NCBI GenBank assembly: GCA_947446285.1
Contig: CANFGH010000019.1
Coordinates: 1 to 39,649, forward strand
Direction: 5' to 3'
Length of the DNA: 39,649 bases
From: Chloroflexota bacterium
Lineage (GTDB): Bacteria > Chloroflexota > UBA11872 > UBA12225
A program made the position numbers and the translations under genes. Under the pieces are notes generated by a model. The model was not told the origin of the DNA, searched no databases, and worked only from the letters and a program-made list of their open reading frames with translations. Each line of letters begins with the position of its first letter. The first letter of the stretch is position 1. Positions 1 through 8,649 of this stretch are shown here, in pieces.

Positions 1-85
1 CCCACACGCCCGATCAGACCGGGCTGGCACACTGCGCGGCCATACCGGCTCGACCAGTTCGAGGCGAATGCCGGCCGTCCTGTGC

Positions 86-91
86 TACGAT
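86..91 (+). promoter_or_regulatory. Putative -10 box of tRNA-Gln
   Basis: TACGAT lies 11 bases before the first base of the tRNA, the right distance for a -10 element with a start point near base 98. No convincing -35 hexamer is visible. The same TACNNT type recurs in front of several protein genes in this window. Confidence 0.4.
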
Positions 92-102
92 CACAGCCGC
101 AG

Positions 103-176
103 TGCCGTGTCGTCTAACGGTAGGACGCTTGACTCTGAATCAAGTAGTTGGGGTTCGAATCCCTGCACGGCAGCCA
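103..176 (+). tRNA. tRNA-Gln (anticodon CTG)
   Basis: The sequence folds as a full cloverleaf. The acceptor stem is TGCCGTG pairing with CACGGCA. The anticodon stem CTTGA/TCAAG holds the loop CTCTGAA, which gives anticodon CTG and reads CAG codons as glutamine. The T-loop is TTCGAAT. The discriminator is G and CCA is encoded in the DNA (174-176). It stands alone with no tRNA neighbours. Confidence 0.95.
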
Positions 177-292
177 GGCAGCTGCCTTCGCGCACTGCAT
201 GACATCCAGCCACTTCGGTCCTCGCATGGTTCCGGTAGCGGTCGGTTCAACTAACTGGCCGGGTACCCGACTCATGGCTCTTTGAGACACGC

Positions 293-1081
293 ATGATGTG
301 GACCGATATTCCTGCCCCTGAGGCGCACTCCCGGCTGACGAAGGCGCTTCAGGATCTCGGATCTGTGACCGACCCGACAGTCACGTCAGTCGCCGAGGCG
401 ACCGGGGATCCGTCCCGGCCATGGCGGGATTGCCAATCGCTGGTCACCGTCGCCGGTTCCTTTAATCCATTGCACTGGGCGCATCTGGAACTGCTTGCCT
501 GCGGCATCTCGACCGTCTCGGCCGATGCCGGAGCATTCATTCTCAGCCCGAATACCGTCGACAAGATGCGCCCGCTTGGCATGGACCTCGTTGACCGAGC
601 ATGGACGACGCAGACGACGCTCGACTGGGCAAGCATGCACGACACGCGCTTGGCGCGGGCATCCCTTTCCGGACTTCTGGTCAGTCACGGCCTCTACGTC
701 GACCAAGCCCGTGCCCTCCGACACGCCTGTGCCAATCTGAGCGAAGCGGGTCTCTGGTTCGTGGTTGGGTTCGACAAGATCGTGCAGATTTTCAACCCGC
801 GGTATTACACGGACCGCACCACCTCGTTGGGAACCCTCTTCGCCTTGGCCGGTTTCCTGGTTGCGCCGCGCGACGAAGCCACGCATGCCGACCTCGCCAA
901 CCTCCTAGCCACCCCCCAGAACCTGCCGTATGCCACCAGGGTGAGGCCGATTGAGCTTCCGGCCACTCTCGCCAGTGTGGCTTCCACGGGCATCCGCGCA
1001 CGCGCATCGTTTGGGACCACCCTATCGGACGATGTCCCACCACCCGTGGCGACAATGATCGAAACACGACACTGCTACTGA
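293..1081 (+). CDS. NMN adenylyltransferase-like nucleotidylyltransferase
   Basis: This 262-residue protein has the two signatures of the HxGH nucleotidylyltransferase fold: GSFNPLHWAH near residue 55 (phosphate binding) and STGIRAR near residue 229 (the ISSTxIR element). Between them, VGFDKIVQIFNPRYY resembles the NMNAT/POF1-like branch more than classical NadD. The likely reaction joins NMN or NaMN with ATP to make NAD or its deamido form. The start could be either of two adjacent ATGs (293 or 296), and no strong Shine-Dalgarno is present. The gene converges on pncC and overlaps it by 7 bases, which fits a shared role in pyridine-nucleotide recycling. The substrate is not provable from sequence, and a cytidylyltransferase role is possible. 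Confidence 0.75.
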   Translation: MMWTDIPAPEAHSRLTKALQDLGSVTDPTVTSVAEATGDPSRPWRDCQSLVTVAGSFNPLHWAHLELLACGISTVSADAGAFILSPNTVDKMRPLGMDLVDRAWTTQTTLDWASMHDTRLARASLSGLLVSHGLYVDQARALRHACANLSEAGLWFVVGFDKIVQIFNPRYYTDRTTSLGTLFALAGFLVAPRDEATHADLANLLATPQNLPYATRVRPIELPATLASVASTGIRARASFGTTLSDDVPPPVATMIETRHCY

Positions 1082-1587
1082 CCAGGAACGGATTCGAGTG
1101 CGGTCAGGAAGGCACGTAGCGAAGCGGACATGAACGCTTCCTGGTTCTCGAGCCGTCCGTCGAGACCTGTTCTCACCTCGATCACCATTGGGGCTGGTAG
1201 CGGTCCCACCACCGCGATGAACACGAGGCCTGCGGACTTGGACGACCGGCGGCCCGATTGCGGTCCCGCAATCCCAGTCTCAGCAAGACCCCATGTCGTA
1301 CCCGAGACCGCACGAACTGCTTCCGCGAGACAGACGGCGGCTCCCGCGCTGACGGCACCATCCTTGCCGAATGCATCCGCGCCCAGACCAAGCCACGTCT
1401 CGCGCACCCTTGAGGAGTAGGGAATCACCCCGCCACCGAACCACGCTGATGCGCCCGCTACCCCCAGGAGTGCGCCCGAGATCATCCCGCCCGCCGACGT
1501 CTCCGCAACCGCAACTGTCGCCCCGGTAGCGATCAGGTACGTCGCGATTTTTCCGGCAATCTCATGGACGGACATGTGCGCACTCAC
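1075..1587 (-). CDS. pncC: CinA C-terminal domain protein, nicotinamide-nucleotide amidase
   Basis: The 170 residues match the stand-alone CinA C-terminal (PncC) domain. AETSAGG stands in the position of the family's AESxTGG catalytic-serine motif, followed by GGGVIPYS and TGIAGPQ. PncC deamidates NMN to NaMN in the pyridine nucleotide cycle. No N-terminal MoCF-like domain is present, so this is the short bacterial form. The GTG start at 1587 overlaps the stop of the upstream lipoprotein gene as GTGA, indicating translational coupling. An ATG at 1575 is an alternative start with an AGGGAG about 13 bases upstream. The domain assignment is firm; the in-vivo substrate is inferred from the family. 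Confidence 0.85.
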   Translation of the reverse strand: MSAHMSVHEIAGKIATYLIATGATVAVAETSAGGMISGALLGVAGASAWFGGGVIPYSSRVRETWLGLGADAFGKDGAVSAGAAVCLAEAVRAVSGTTWGLAETGIAGPQSGRRSSKSAGLVFIAVVGPLPAPMVIEVRTGLDGRLENQEAFMSASLRAFLTALESVPGQ

Positions 1588-3011
1588 TCTCCCTTGGCCA
1601 TCACTTGCGTCGCTACCTCCATCGCCTGAGGGATCACCGTTTCAAGTGACACCCGCCCGGCCCAGAATGGCGTGAGTGCCTCGCCGACCGCGCGTCGCAT
1701 CGCCCCGGTTGCCGGTGACAGGTTTGGCGTGCGGACACGTAGGAGCGCACCGGGGATCGACGCCCGCCGGTCATGCGGGGCCGAACCCGGGGTCCGGTAC
1801 GTGGTTGCGTCCGTGATCGACTTCGACTGCGGAAGCCACAGACCCTGTTCGAACTCGAGTCGTTGCGTGTCGGGATCGACCAGGAACTGGAGGAGTTCCC
1901 AACCGTCGTCCGGGTTTGACGCGCGCGAACCGATTGCGATCACATCCGGTTGGTAAGCCCCAACCTGAGCAACCCGGCCCTTCGGTTGCGGCGAAATCCC
2001 GAAGTCCAGTGCACCATGGCGACGAATCGTCATCTCATCGTCTGCATTGCCGAACCACATCGCGACCCGCCCAGCAGCGAAGTCGCCAATGTCCCGCACC
2101 ACGCCCGCGGGAGGCGCCACCCGATGCGTCTCCCGCAGCGACATGATCCATGTAAGCGCCTCGCGCACCATGGGTGTGTCAAGTTGCGGCTTCGCTCCAT
2201 CCCGGTCGACATCGTCCCCACCGGCACCCCATAGCCACGGGAGCGGGAATGACGCCATCGGTTCGATGGCCGTTCCCCACCCACCACCACCCGGTGCGGT
2301 ACCTGTCAGCCGTCGCGCAACCCCAAGGAAGTCTTCCCACGTCCACGTCGGCAGTGGATCGGCCATCCCAAGACGTTGGAACCAGGCACGATTGTGAAAG
2401 ACTACCCACGCTGCCGTCTGAGACCGGGGAAATCCGTACCAGTTGCGCTTGAAGGTGCCAACGTCGTAAGGCGGAGCAATGTGATCTGGACGAAAACCGT
2501 CCCGCTTTACCAGCGCATCCAGACGCAACGCCGCCCCGCGGGCGTACATGTTCTGAGCAAGTTGCCCAGGCACCCGCATGACATCCGGGTCCGTGCCACC
2601 GGAGATGAGTGCCTCGAGGCGATCGACGTATGTCGCTTGGTCTAGTGCGGTGATGATGTCGATCCGAAGGTCCGTGTAATTCTTCTCGAAGTTCAGCAAC
2701 GACCAGTGCTCCGCCGCACGAGGGCCAACCTCACCCCATGTGGCATAGATCACTTTCCCGGGCGACGTACCAATTCGAGGCACGCCTGGGAGATCGTCAT
2801 CGGTCCCGCACGCGACCAAGGCAGCCCCGGCAAGTAGTGAGGCATGCACTCCAACCAACCGGCGTGTCATCCGCACCGGTGCCGGAAGTGGCGGCGGGGT
2901 GGTACGTGCCCCATCCCCACCATCTGACCCCGCTGGGGCCTGCACGCCATGCGAACCCACCCGCTGTCCGGTGCTGACTGACATTCCAGTGGCCGAGGGT
3001 TCGCGTATCAC
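1584..3011 (-). CDS. Extracellular solute-binding lipoprotein, family 1 (sugar ABC transporter type)
   Basis: At 475 residues it resembles family 1 sugar-binding proteins of ABC importers. An export signal starts at MTRRLVGVHASLLAG and ends in a lipobox with Cys at residue 69 (ALVAC|G), so the mature protein should be a lipid-anchored receptor. The GTG start at 3011 is chosen because GGAGG lies 8 bases upstream. This leaves an unusual 47-residue polar, proline-rich extension before the signal core. An ATG at 2870 would give a conventional signal but has no ribosome site. The RR pair may mean Tat export. No permease or ATPase gene is next to it; the downstream partner is pncC, coupled by a 4-base overlap. 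The ligand is unknown. Confidence 0.8.
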   Translation of the reverse strand: MIREPSATGMSVSTGQRVGSHGVQAPAGSDGGDGARTTPPPLPAPVRMTRRLVGVHASLLAGAALVACGTDDDLPGVPRIGTSPGKVIYATWGEVGPRAAEHWSLLNFEKNYTDLRIDIITALDQATYVDRLEALISGGTDPDVMRVPGQLAQNMYARGAALRLDALVKRDGFRPDHIAPPYDVGTFKRNWYGFPRSQTAAWVVFHNRAWFQRLGMADPLPTWTWEDFLGVARRLTGTAPGGGGWGTAIEPMASFPLPWLWGAGGDDVDRDGAKPQLDTPMVREALTWIMSLRETHRVAPPAGVVRDIGDFAAGRVAMWFGNADDEMTIRRHGALDFGISPQPKGRVAQVGAYQPDVIAIGSRASNPDDGWELLQFLVDPDTQRLEFEQGLWLPQSKSITDATTYRTPGSAPHDRRASIPGALLRVRTPNLSPATGAMRRAVGEALTPFWAGRVSLETVIPQAMEVATQVMAKGE

Positions 3012-3332
3012 CAGTCAATCCTCCGCGAACCCGCCCGCGCGACCCAACGACCATCGAAGTCCCCCAAACCAGGCGCAAATCCATGCGCGCTCGGAACTAG
3101 GGGTATGGTTTGGCCTCGGCGAAGGGTACATGAATAGGGGTGGGATGCGGTCCGGAAACGATGGTACGCCACAACGCGCCAACCACCGAGCCAATCACTT
3201 GCGCGCAACAAGAAGACCTCACCTCCCGGATACGTGCAGCTGACCCACCGGAATCGCTGCGGGCAACCGGCGGTCATCGCGGGATATGATGCGGGGGCCG
3301 AACCGACCATAAGCAGTAGATCGGAGCCACCC
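3012..3332. other. Intergenic region between divergent genes
   Basis: About 320 bases separate the divergent lipoprotein and malic enzyme genes. It holds the ribosome sites of both and a possible -10 TATGAT at 3285-3290 for the malic enzyme. No -35, repeat, RNA gene or convincing ORF is visible. The ORF-track calls that run through it are extensions of neighbouring genes. Confidence 0.5.
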
Positions 3333-4742
3333 GTGAGCCGAACGAGCGCAAGCTACAGCATCATCGTCCGCTGCCAGATCGAGAACAGGCCCGGAATGCT
3401 CGGACGCCTCGCCTCCACGATCGGTGAGGCTGGTGGGGACATTGGCGCGATCGACATTGTTCGGCAGGAGCGAGGCATCCTCACCCGCGATGTCACCATC
3501 AACTGCCGGAACGACAGCCACGGCGAGGCAATCGTAGAGACGCTCAAGGCGATCGACGGCATCACGGTTGTGAACGTGTCCGACCGGACTTTCCTGATGC
3601 ATCTTGGTGGGAAGATTGAGGTCACGTCGAAGTCGCCCCTGAAAACCCGTGACGACTTGTCGATGGCCTACACGCCAGGTGTCGCCCGCGTTGTCCGTGC
3701 CATTGCCGAGGATCCCGCGCGTGCCTTCGCTCTCACGATCAAGCGCAATACCGTTGCCGTGGTCAGTGACGGATCCGCCATCCTGGGCCTTGGCAACCTC
3801 GGCCCGCTCGCAGCCATGCCAGTCATGGAAGGCAAGGCGATGCTGTTCAAGGAGTTCGGCCGCGTTGACGCGTTCCCAATCTGCCTCGATACCCAGGACA
3901 CCGACGAGATCATCGAAACCGTCGTGCGCATCGCCCCCGCGTTCGGTGGCATCAACCTCGAGGACATCAGCGCACCAAGGTGCTTCGAAATCGAGGAACG
4001 GCTTCGGGAACTTCTCGACATACCGGTCTTCCATGACGACCAGCATGGCACTGCCGTAGTGGTCCTGAGTGCCCTGATCAACGCGTGCCGTCTCAGCGGA
4101 CGCACCCTTCAGGATCTGAAGATCGTCGTCAACGGCATCGGCGCTGCTGGGGTCGCGATCATCAAGATCCTGCTGGCGAGCGGCGTGCACAACATCGTCG
4201 GATGCGACCGCAGCGGCGCAATCCATGCCGGCCGGGCTGACAACATGAACTCCATGAAGGAGTGGATTGCAGTCCACACGAACGCCTCTGGGGTCCGCGG
4301 ATCCCTGAGAGATTGCCTTGTCGGTGCCGATGTCTTCGTTGGCGTCTCCGCGCCAGGCGTGGTCACGGTCGACGACATCCGGAGAATGGCGCCTCATCCC
4401 ATCGTGTTCGCCCTCGCCAATCCGGATCCGGAGATCAGTCCGGAGGATGTTGCCGACGTCGTCAGTGTCATTGCGACCGGCCGTAGCGACTATCCGAACC
4501 AGATCAATAACGTCCTTGCGTTCCCGGGCATCTTCCGCGGCGCGCTTGACGCAAGTGCGACGACCATCAATGAAGAGATGAAGGTCGCCGCCGCCTACGC
4601 TATCGCCAGCACCGTGGCCGATGAGGAACTGAGCGCGGACTACATCATCCCGAGTGCGTTCAATCGACGCGTGGTGGAAGCCGTGGCAGCAGCGGTCGCC
4701 GAAGCCGCGACCACATCGGGGGTCACGCGACGCCGGTCGTAA
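3333..4742 (+). CDS. NAD(P)-dependent malic enzyme with N-terminal ACT domain
   Basis: The enzyme converts malate to pyruvate and CO2 with reduction of NAD(P). Residues about 5-80 form an ACT domain (VRCQIENRPGMLGRLA), a ligand-binding regulatory module. The malic enzyme core follows, with MAYTPGVARVV carrying the catalytic Tyr near residue 111, the Lys region KRNTVAVVSDGSAILG, the metal-binding HDDQHGTA near 234 and a Rossmann loop GIGAAG. The GTG at 3333 is chosen over the track start because GGAG lies 6 bases upstream and the protein then begins directly at the ACT domain. The length of 469 fits the ACT-fused short bacterial type. The ACT domain suggests allosteric control by an amino acid; the ligand cannot be read from sequence. 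Confidence 0.92.
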   Translation: MSRTSASYSIIVRCQIENRPGMLGRLASTIGEAGGDIGAIDIVRQERGILTRDVTINCRNDSHGEAIVETLKAIDGITVVNVSDRTFLMHLGGKIEVTSKSPLKTRDDLSMAYTPGVARVVRAIAEDPARAFALTIKRNTVAVVSDGSAILGLGNLGPLAAMPVMEGKAMLFKEFGRVDAFPICLDTQDTDEIIETVVRIAPAFGGINLEDISAPRCFEIEERLRELLDIPVFHDDQHGTAVVVLSALINACRLSGRTLQDLKIVVNGIGAAGVAIIKILLASGVHNIVGCDRSGAIHAGRADNMNSMKEWIAVHTNASGVRGSLRDCLVGADVFVGVSAPGVVTVDDIRRMAPHPIVFALANPDPEISPEDVADVVSVIATGRSDYPNQINNVLAFPGIFRGALDASATTINEEMKVAAAYAIASTVADEELSADYIIPSAFNRRVVEAVAAAVAEAATTSGVTRRRS

Positions 4743-4804
4743 TGCTGCCAGGCGCGATTTGGTGAGGTGGATGGACAGGGGTAGGTCCGGATCTTGGGAC
4801 CGTC

Positions 4805-4852
4805 GGAGAGGGTCAGCGAAGCTCATCCTGAGAGCACCCCCTGACCCTCTCC
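4805..4852. terminator. Long inverted repeat after the malic enzyme gene
   Basis: GGAGAGGGTCAG (4805-4816) is perfectly complementary to CTGACCCTCTCC (4841-4852), with a 24-base loop. It sits between the convergent malic enzyme and glycosyltransferase genes and could stop transcription from either side. It lacks a T-run, so it may instead be an intergenic repeat. The right arm leads into CCCGTCGAAACGGG, a small second hairpin. Confidence 0.5.
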
Positions 4853-4946
4853 CGTCGAAACGGGCGTGGGCGGCGAACCAACAACTGTCCGGATCAAACA
4901 AGTCACTCTGGCAACCTGGGACCGGCGACCCCACGGGGCCAGCCAT

Positions 4947-5735
4947 CTACCTGAGTGTATGCAAGGGCCGTCGCCGTCCTACCGGCAGCGGATCAATCGC
5001 GCCGAATCCGAACCGGCGTTTCAGCCAGTACCCGATGATCAGCAGGATCATGCGCGTCCCGACACGAAGCGTTGTGTTCAACGATCCGGTGATCTTGCTC
5101 TCGCCGACCCGTCCGCGATAGTTGACCGGGATTTCGATGAGGCGCATTCCCGAAGCAAGCGCGAGGCAGACCATCTCCGGCAGGAAGTGTGATGCCCCGA
5201 CCGTGAGGTTGCCAGCGAACATCAGATAGGCGTCGGTGCGCACAAGACGCAAGGTGCAGCCACAGTCCGAGAGTGACGGGCCATCATGAAGCACTTGCAA
5301 GAACTTTGCCACGGCCCAGTTCCCCCACCGCAGGAAACGACCCATGTTCGCCTCCTGCCAGATGAGTTCCGGTGTCGTGCGCGTCCCGAGGACGAGGTCG
5401 AAGTCATCGGCAAACGCCAGCAACTTCATCACATCCTTGCCGGCAAACGTGCCGTCCGGTTCCGCCATCACGATGAGTTCCGCGCCACTTCGAGCGGCCT
5501 CAGCCAAACCACGTTGCAGGGCATTTCCGTAGCCCTGCTTTGTCTCCAGGACGTAGGTCGCACGCGTGCCCTTGATCAGCTCGGACGTGCGGTCCCGACT
5601 GTTGTTGTCCACTGCGAACACGTCGTCAACAATCGTTCCCCCACCGGCTGCAAAGAAGTCATCGATTGCCTGGGCAATGTTCTTCTCTTCGTTGTAGGCA
5701 GGAAACACGACGGCAACACGCTGGCCGTACCACAT
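4947..5735 (-). CDS. Family 2 glycosyltransferase, polyprenyl-phosphate sugar transferase-like
   Basis: The 262-residue protein has a GT-A fold: VVFPAYNEEKNI near the N-terminus, DNNSRDRT, the metal/nucleotide-sugar site EPDGTF, and late in the domain YRGRVGESKIT. The last is typical of dolichyl- or undecaprenyl-phosphate mannose/glucose synthases. A single hydrophobic stretch near the C-terminus (MILLIIGYW) could touch the membrane, but no multi-helix anchor domain follows. The ATG at 5735 replaces the longer track start because GGAG is about 12 bases upstream and the domain starts there. It probably makes a lipid-linked sugar donor for envelope glycans. The donor sugar is unknown. Confidence 0.85.
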   Translation of the reverse strand: MWYGQRVAVVFPAYNEEKNIAQAIDDFFAAGGGTIVDDVFAVDNNSRDRTSELIKGTRATYVLETKQGYGNALQRGLAEAARSGAELIVMAEPDGTFAGKDVMKLLAFADDFDLVLGTRTTPELIWQEANMGRFLRWGNWAVAKFLQVLHDGPSLSDCGCTLRLVRTDAYLMFAGNLTVGASHFLPEMVCLALASGMRLIEIPVNYRGRVGESKITGSLNTTLRVGTRMILLIIGYWLKRRFGFGAIDPLPVGRRRPLHTLR

Positions 5736-5963
5736 CAGTCGTCTCCGCTCCTTCCGTGGCAGGATACCCAACCGACGCGACGTTCGAACATAACGCGGCC
5801 CGCAACACACGGATGACTCCAATCCATTCGGGTGCCGGGACAAGCTACCAGCCTGGTCAGAGATTCCTTGTTGGAACGCTCGTGAGGACGCAGATCAGGC
5901 GCAAAGCGCGCAGTGGTCACCGTGCTGTGGGAATGAATGCAAGTGGTCAGGCAACTGGGTCGA

Positions 5964-8435
5964 CTACGGTGGGGTCACGAGCGCGAGGCGCTGGGTGGTC
6001 AGCACGAGTGCCCGCTTGCCACCTTCATCGACCCACAATCCACGCGCAATCTCGCCAGGCGCAATCACGCCAGAGACCTCGCCCTCGAATGCACCGTCCT
6101 TGTTGAGGCGAAGCATGCGTCGCGATGGTTCATCAATAACGTAGAGCGACTTCGTGGCCTGATCTGTATATATTGCGCCGAGGGATCTGGCGGGTGGGGT
6201 GACCCCTGAGAGGGCAAGTACCTCGGCGCGACCTCCAGCCAAGCGCAAGATGGTGCCGTCTCGACGGGACACCCAGAAAACCCCGTCCGTCGCCACATCA
6301 GACGCAAGGGACAAGTCGGCGCGCTGTCCCGCCTGAAGCCAGGCAACGGGTTCCGCGTCATATTGGCCCCCTGCGGTGGCCGGGTGACGCCAAACCAAGC
6401 CCACCCCATCCTTGCCGGCATCGAATACGTACATCGACGGCCCGTATACCACCGCAGCAACGGGTGATACCCAACCCCCAGTTCCACGGACCCGCACTAC
6501 CCGTGGAGGCTGCGCCGCGTTGCCGAGAACCGATACCGTCCCGCCCGGGTCGAGGTAGAGAACACCATCATCGCGCGGGATCAGGCCACCGCCGGTTGCC
6601 AGGAAGCCTCGTGGGGGGAATGGCGTCGGCTGAGGCCCAGTGCCTGGCGTTGGCCTCGGGGGCACCGGATCACGTGTGCCTTCCATCGGTCCAAGCCGGA
6701 TCCCGACAATATCTCCCACATCGTCAAGCAGGCGTGCCGTGACTGAAGCCACCGCACCAGGTTCGGCACCGGTGTTCGGAGGGACCGCCAACGCGACGAA
6801 CCGCCCCCTGGCCGACGCAATGGTCCGGCCAACAACTGGCGGGGTAGTCGGGGTAGGAGGCAACGGTGTTGCAGTCGGTGGTGGCGCAATCCGGACAAGC
6901 ATGTTGCGCGCAGGTGCAATGACGAAGGGTTCGTACTGCCATGCCACAACGCCAACGGCGACGAGTGATGCAAGGACCAACAGCGATCTCCTCAGCCTGC
7001 GGAAGCGCGCCGCCCTCGGTCCACCAGGCAGGAACGCCGGTGGATCGACTAACCGGTCCCACCACTCCCATGGACTAGTCACTCGCGGGTACCGTGCCGA
7101 TGCCAAGGGCGTACCTGCAAGGGTCGAAGGAACAAGCACCACACGTCCAAAAGGCGATACCGGCGCGCCCACCTCAGAACCCGTTCGAGACGGATCCACA
7201 GCAGCACCTTCGGGTTCACCGAGCGACTTGCGCCGCCTGCGCTCAATCCCAACTGATCCATCCGTGGCGACCCACGGCCCACCACGTTCAAGATCGCCGG
7301 TCGGTTGCCGGACACTGGTTTCCCGGGCATCCGCATCCCACGCACCCCGGTCACGCCAACCCGTGCCCATCATCCGGTCATACAAACCGCGGCCCGCTCC
7401 GAGGGTCGCCCGCCAGCCCTGAAGTGAAAACGATGATGCTCGATGGGCGAGTGGCAACACGAACCGGACGACGATGGCCTCGGGCTGCGCATCTCCCGGC
7501 GAAAGAGTGGCACCTGTTGCGCCGATCGGCGACCGGATGGGGTTGATCGGTTCCCCAAGTGTCTCGACCAACATCGAAGCCGCGCGGGCAACAGGCATGC
7601 GTCGAAACTCTTGCAACGTCGCCGGATCCATGCGCGTCGGCAATGCCGCGTCGGTGAGGACTAACCTGACCTCGTGGGACAACGGGATGCGATCGATCTC
7701 GATTTCCACTTCCCAGCGGCGATCGCTCCGCACCTGGCCAACGCTTAGTCCAGTCGGGATCTCGGGTACGGCCCGGACACCTTCGGCATCGACTGCGTAC
7801 AACTGGCACGGTGGCAACTGCGCCACAAATGCGAATGGTTGTGACGTCGCCTCCACAAGAACAACGGTGAAGCCGAACGCGTCTAGGTCGTGCCGGCGGC
7901 GCACCCGTGACCGGATGGCCCGGCAGCCAGCCCGAACTGCCCGCCCCACTGCAGTCGCAGGATCGATATTCGCAACCGCGAGCTCATTGCGAGCGGCATC
8001 ATAGAACGCCTGTGCGACCCCCGATGGAACCCCGTGAACAAGCGCGAGGAACGGCCCACGACGTCCGGTCCCCGGCGATACGAACGCACTTCGCGGCCCT
8101 TGTCCGGTCGACAATTCGAGCAACGGAACCGTCGCGACATCAAGTGCGCCACCACCATCACACTGAATTCGAACCGTGCCGTCGGCACTTACGCGAACCT
8201 CGTCATTCTCGGTCTCTGATGACGATTTACCGGAGGGTGCATTCGTCTCGGCACGCGCGGAACCGGAGGCCCCTCTGCCCCGATCCTGGCGCGTGACCGA
8301 CCTATCGCCACCACCGCGGTCATCCCGACCACTTCGCGCCACGTCTCGACTGGAGGAAACCGGGCCGAGATCAATGATCCCCGGGCGAACGCCGGGCCGA
8401 AGGTCCGGATCATCAGCCCCACGTCTTCGGTCCAT
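5964..8435 (-). CDS. Membrane protein: degenerate PP2C-like domain, one transmembrane helix, extracytoplasmic propeller-like domain
   Basis: I do not recognise a named family for this 823-residue protein. A polar, arginine-rich N-terminus leads into a region (about 95-250) with the spacing of a PP2C phosphatase. The metal-binding aspartates appear lost: LALVHGVPSG stands where a VADGMGG-like motif is expected, and LPPCQLYAV where a GDSRxY-like motif is expected. One hydrophobic helix (about 480-498) follows a basic patch, then a Pro/Thr linker. The C-terminal ~300 residues contain repeated short strands (GVLYLDPGG, GVFWVSRRDGT, SLYVIDEPSRRM) like an NHL/YncE propeller. I infer a cytoplasmic pseudophosphatase linked to an external sensor or binding domain. 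ATG 8435 is chosen from a TACAAT box 9 bases upstream. It is divergent from lexA. Confidence 0.6.
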   Translation of the reverse strand: MDRRRGADDPDLRPGVRPGIIDLGPVSSSRDVARSGRDDRGGGDRSVTRQDRGRGASGSARAETNAPSGKSSSETENDEVRVSADGTVRIQCDGGGALDVATVPLLELSTGQGPRSAFVSPGTGRRGPFLALVHGVPSGVAQAFYDAARNELAVANIDPATAVGRAVRAGCRAIRSRVRRRHDLDAFGFTVVLVEATSQPFAFVAQLPPCQLYAVDAEGVRAVPEIPTGLSVGQVRSDRRWEVEIEIDRIPLSHEVRLVLTDAALPTRMDPATLQEFRRMPVARAASMLVETLGEPINPIRSPIGATGATLSPGDAQPEAIVVRFVLPLAHRASSFSLQGWRATLGAGRGLYDRMMGTGWRDRGAWDADARETSVRQPTGDLERGGPWVATDGSVGIERRRRKSLGEPEGAAVDPSRTGSEVGAPVSPFGRVVLVPSTLAGTPLASARYPRVTSPWEWWDRLVDPPAFLPGGPRAARFRRLRRSLLVLASLVAVGVVAWQYEPFVIAPARNMLVRIAPPPTATPLPPTPTTPPVVGRTIASARGRFVALAVPPNTGAEPGAVASVTARLLDDVGDIVGIRLGPMEGTRDPVPPRPTPGTGPQPTPFPPRGFLATGGGLIPRDDGVLYLDPGGTVSVLGNAAQPPRVVRVRGTGGWVSPVAAVVYGPSMYVFDAGKDGVGLVWRHPATAGGQYDAEPVAWLQAGQRADLSLASDVATDGVFWVSRRDGTILRLAGGRAEVLALSGVTPPARSLGAIYTDQATKSLYVIDEPSRRMLRLNKDGAFEGEVSGVIAPGEIARGLWVDEGGKRALVLTTQRLALVTPP

Positions 8436-8444
8436 CGCAGAACG

Positions 8445-8450
8445 ATTGTA
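8445..8450 (-). promoter_or_regulatory. Putative -10 box for the pseudophosphatase gene
   Basis: On the minus strand TACAAT ends 9 bases before ATG 8435. That spacing would place the transcript start at or next to the start codon, consistent with leaderless translation. No Shine-Dalgarno is seen before this ATG. Confidence 0.45.
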
Positions 8451-8556
8451 GCCCTCGTATCGATGTTTATGGAAAGTCGACCAGTCACCGAAGAAAGTTT
8501 GAGCCCATCGAGCAACTACCAGCCAGGATGCGAACATGTGTCCAATTCTGGACCGG

Positions 8557-8562
8557 TATACT
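8557..8562 (+). promoter_or_regulatory. Putative lexA -10 box
   Basis: TATACT lies 11 bases before the LexA operator and about 90 bases before the lexA start codon. A GAAC-ATGT-GTCC half-matching operator (8532-8543) covers the place where a -35 would be. Confidence 0.45.
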
Positions 8563-8573
8563 CAAAGGAAATC

Positions 8574-8585
8574 GAACACCTGTTC
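8574..8585. promoter_or_regulatory. LexA operator (SOS box) upstream of lexA
   Basis: GAACACCTGTTC, extended by one pair to CGAAC-ACCT-GTTCG, matches the Gram-positive type SOS box core GAAC-N4-GTTC. It lies 64 bases before the lexA start and just downstream of the likely -10, the usual place for autorepression. It may also influence the divergent gene. Confidence 0.8.
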
Positions 8586-8649
8586 GCGTTTCCGGTTCCA
8601 TTTCGGCCGTGCAGGTCGTATCCGGCGCGGGCTTGTTCAGGAGTTGGCC

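Noticed and set aside
3219-4946. 575-residue ORF on the minus strand across the malic enzyme
   Set aside because: Antisense shadow of a clearly recognised gene; its sequence is Asp/His/Gly-rich and shows no family.
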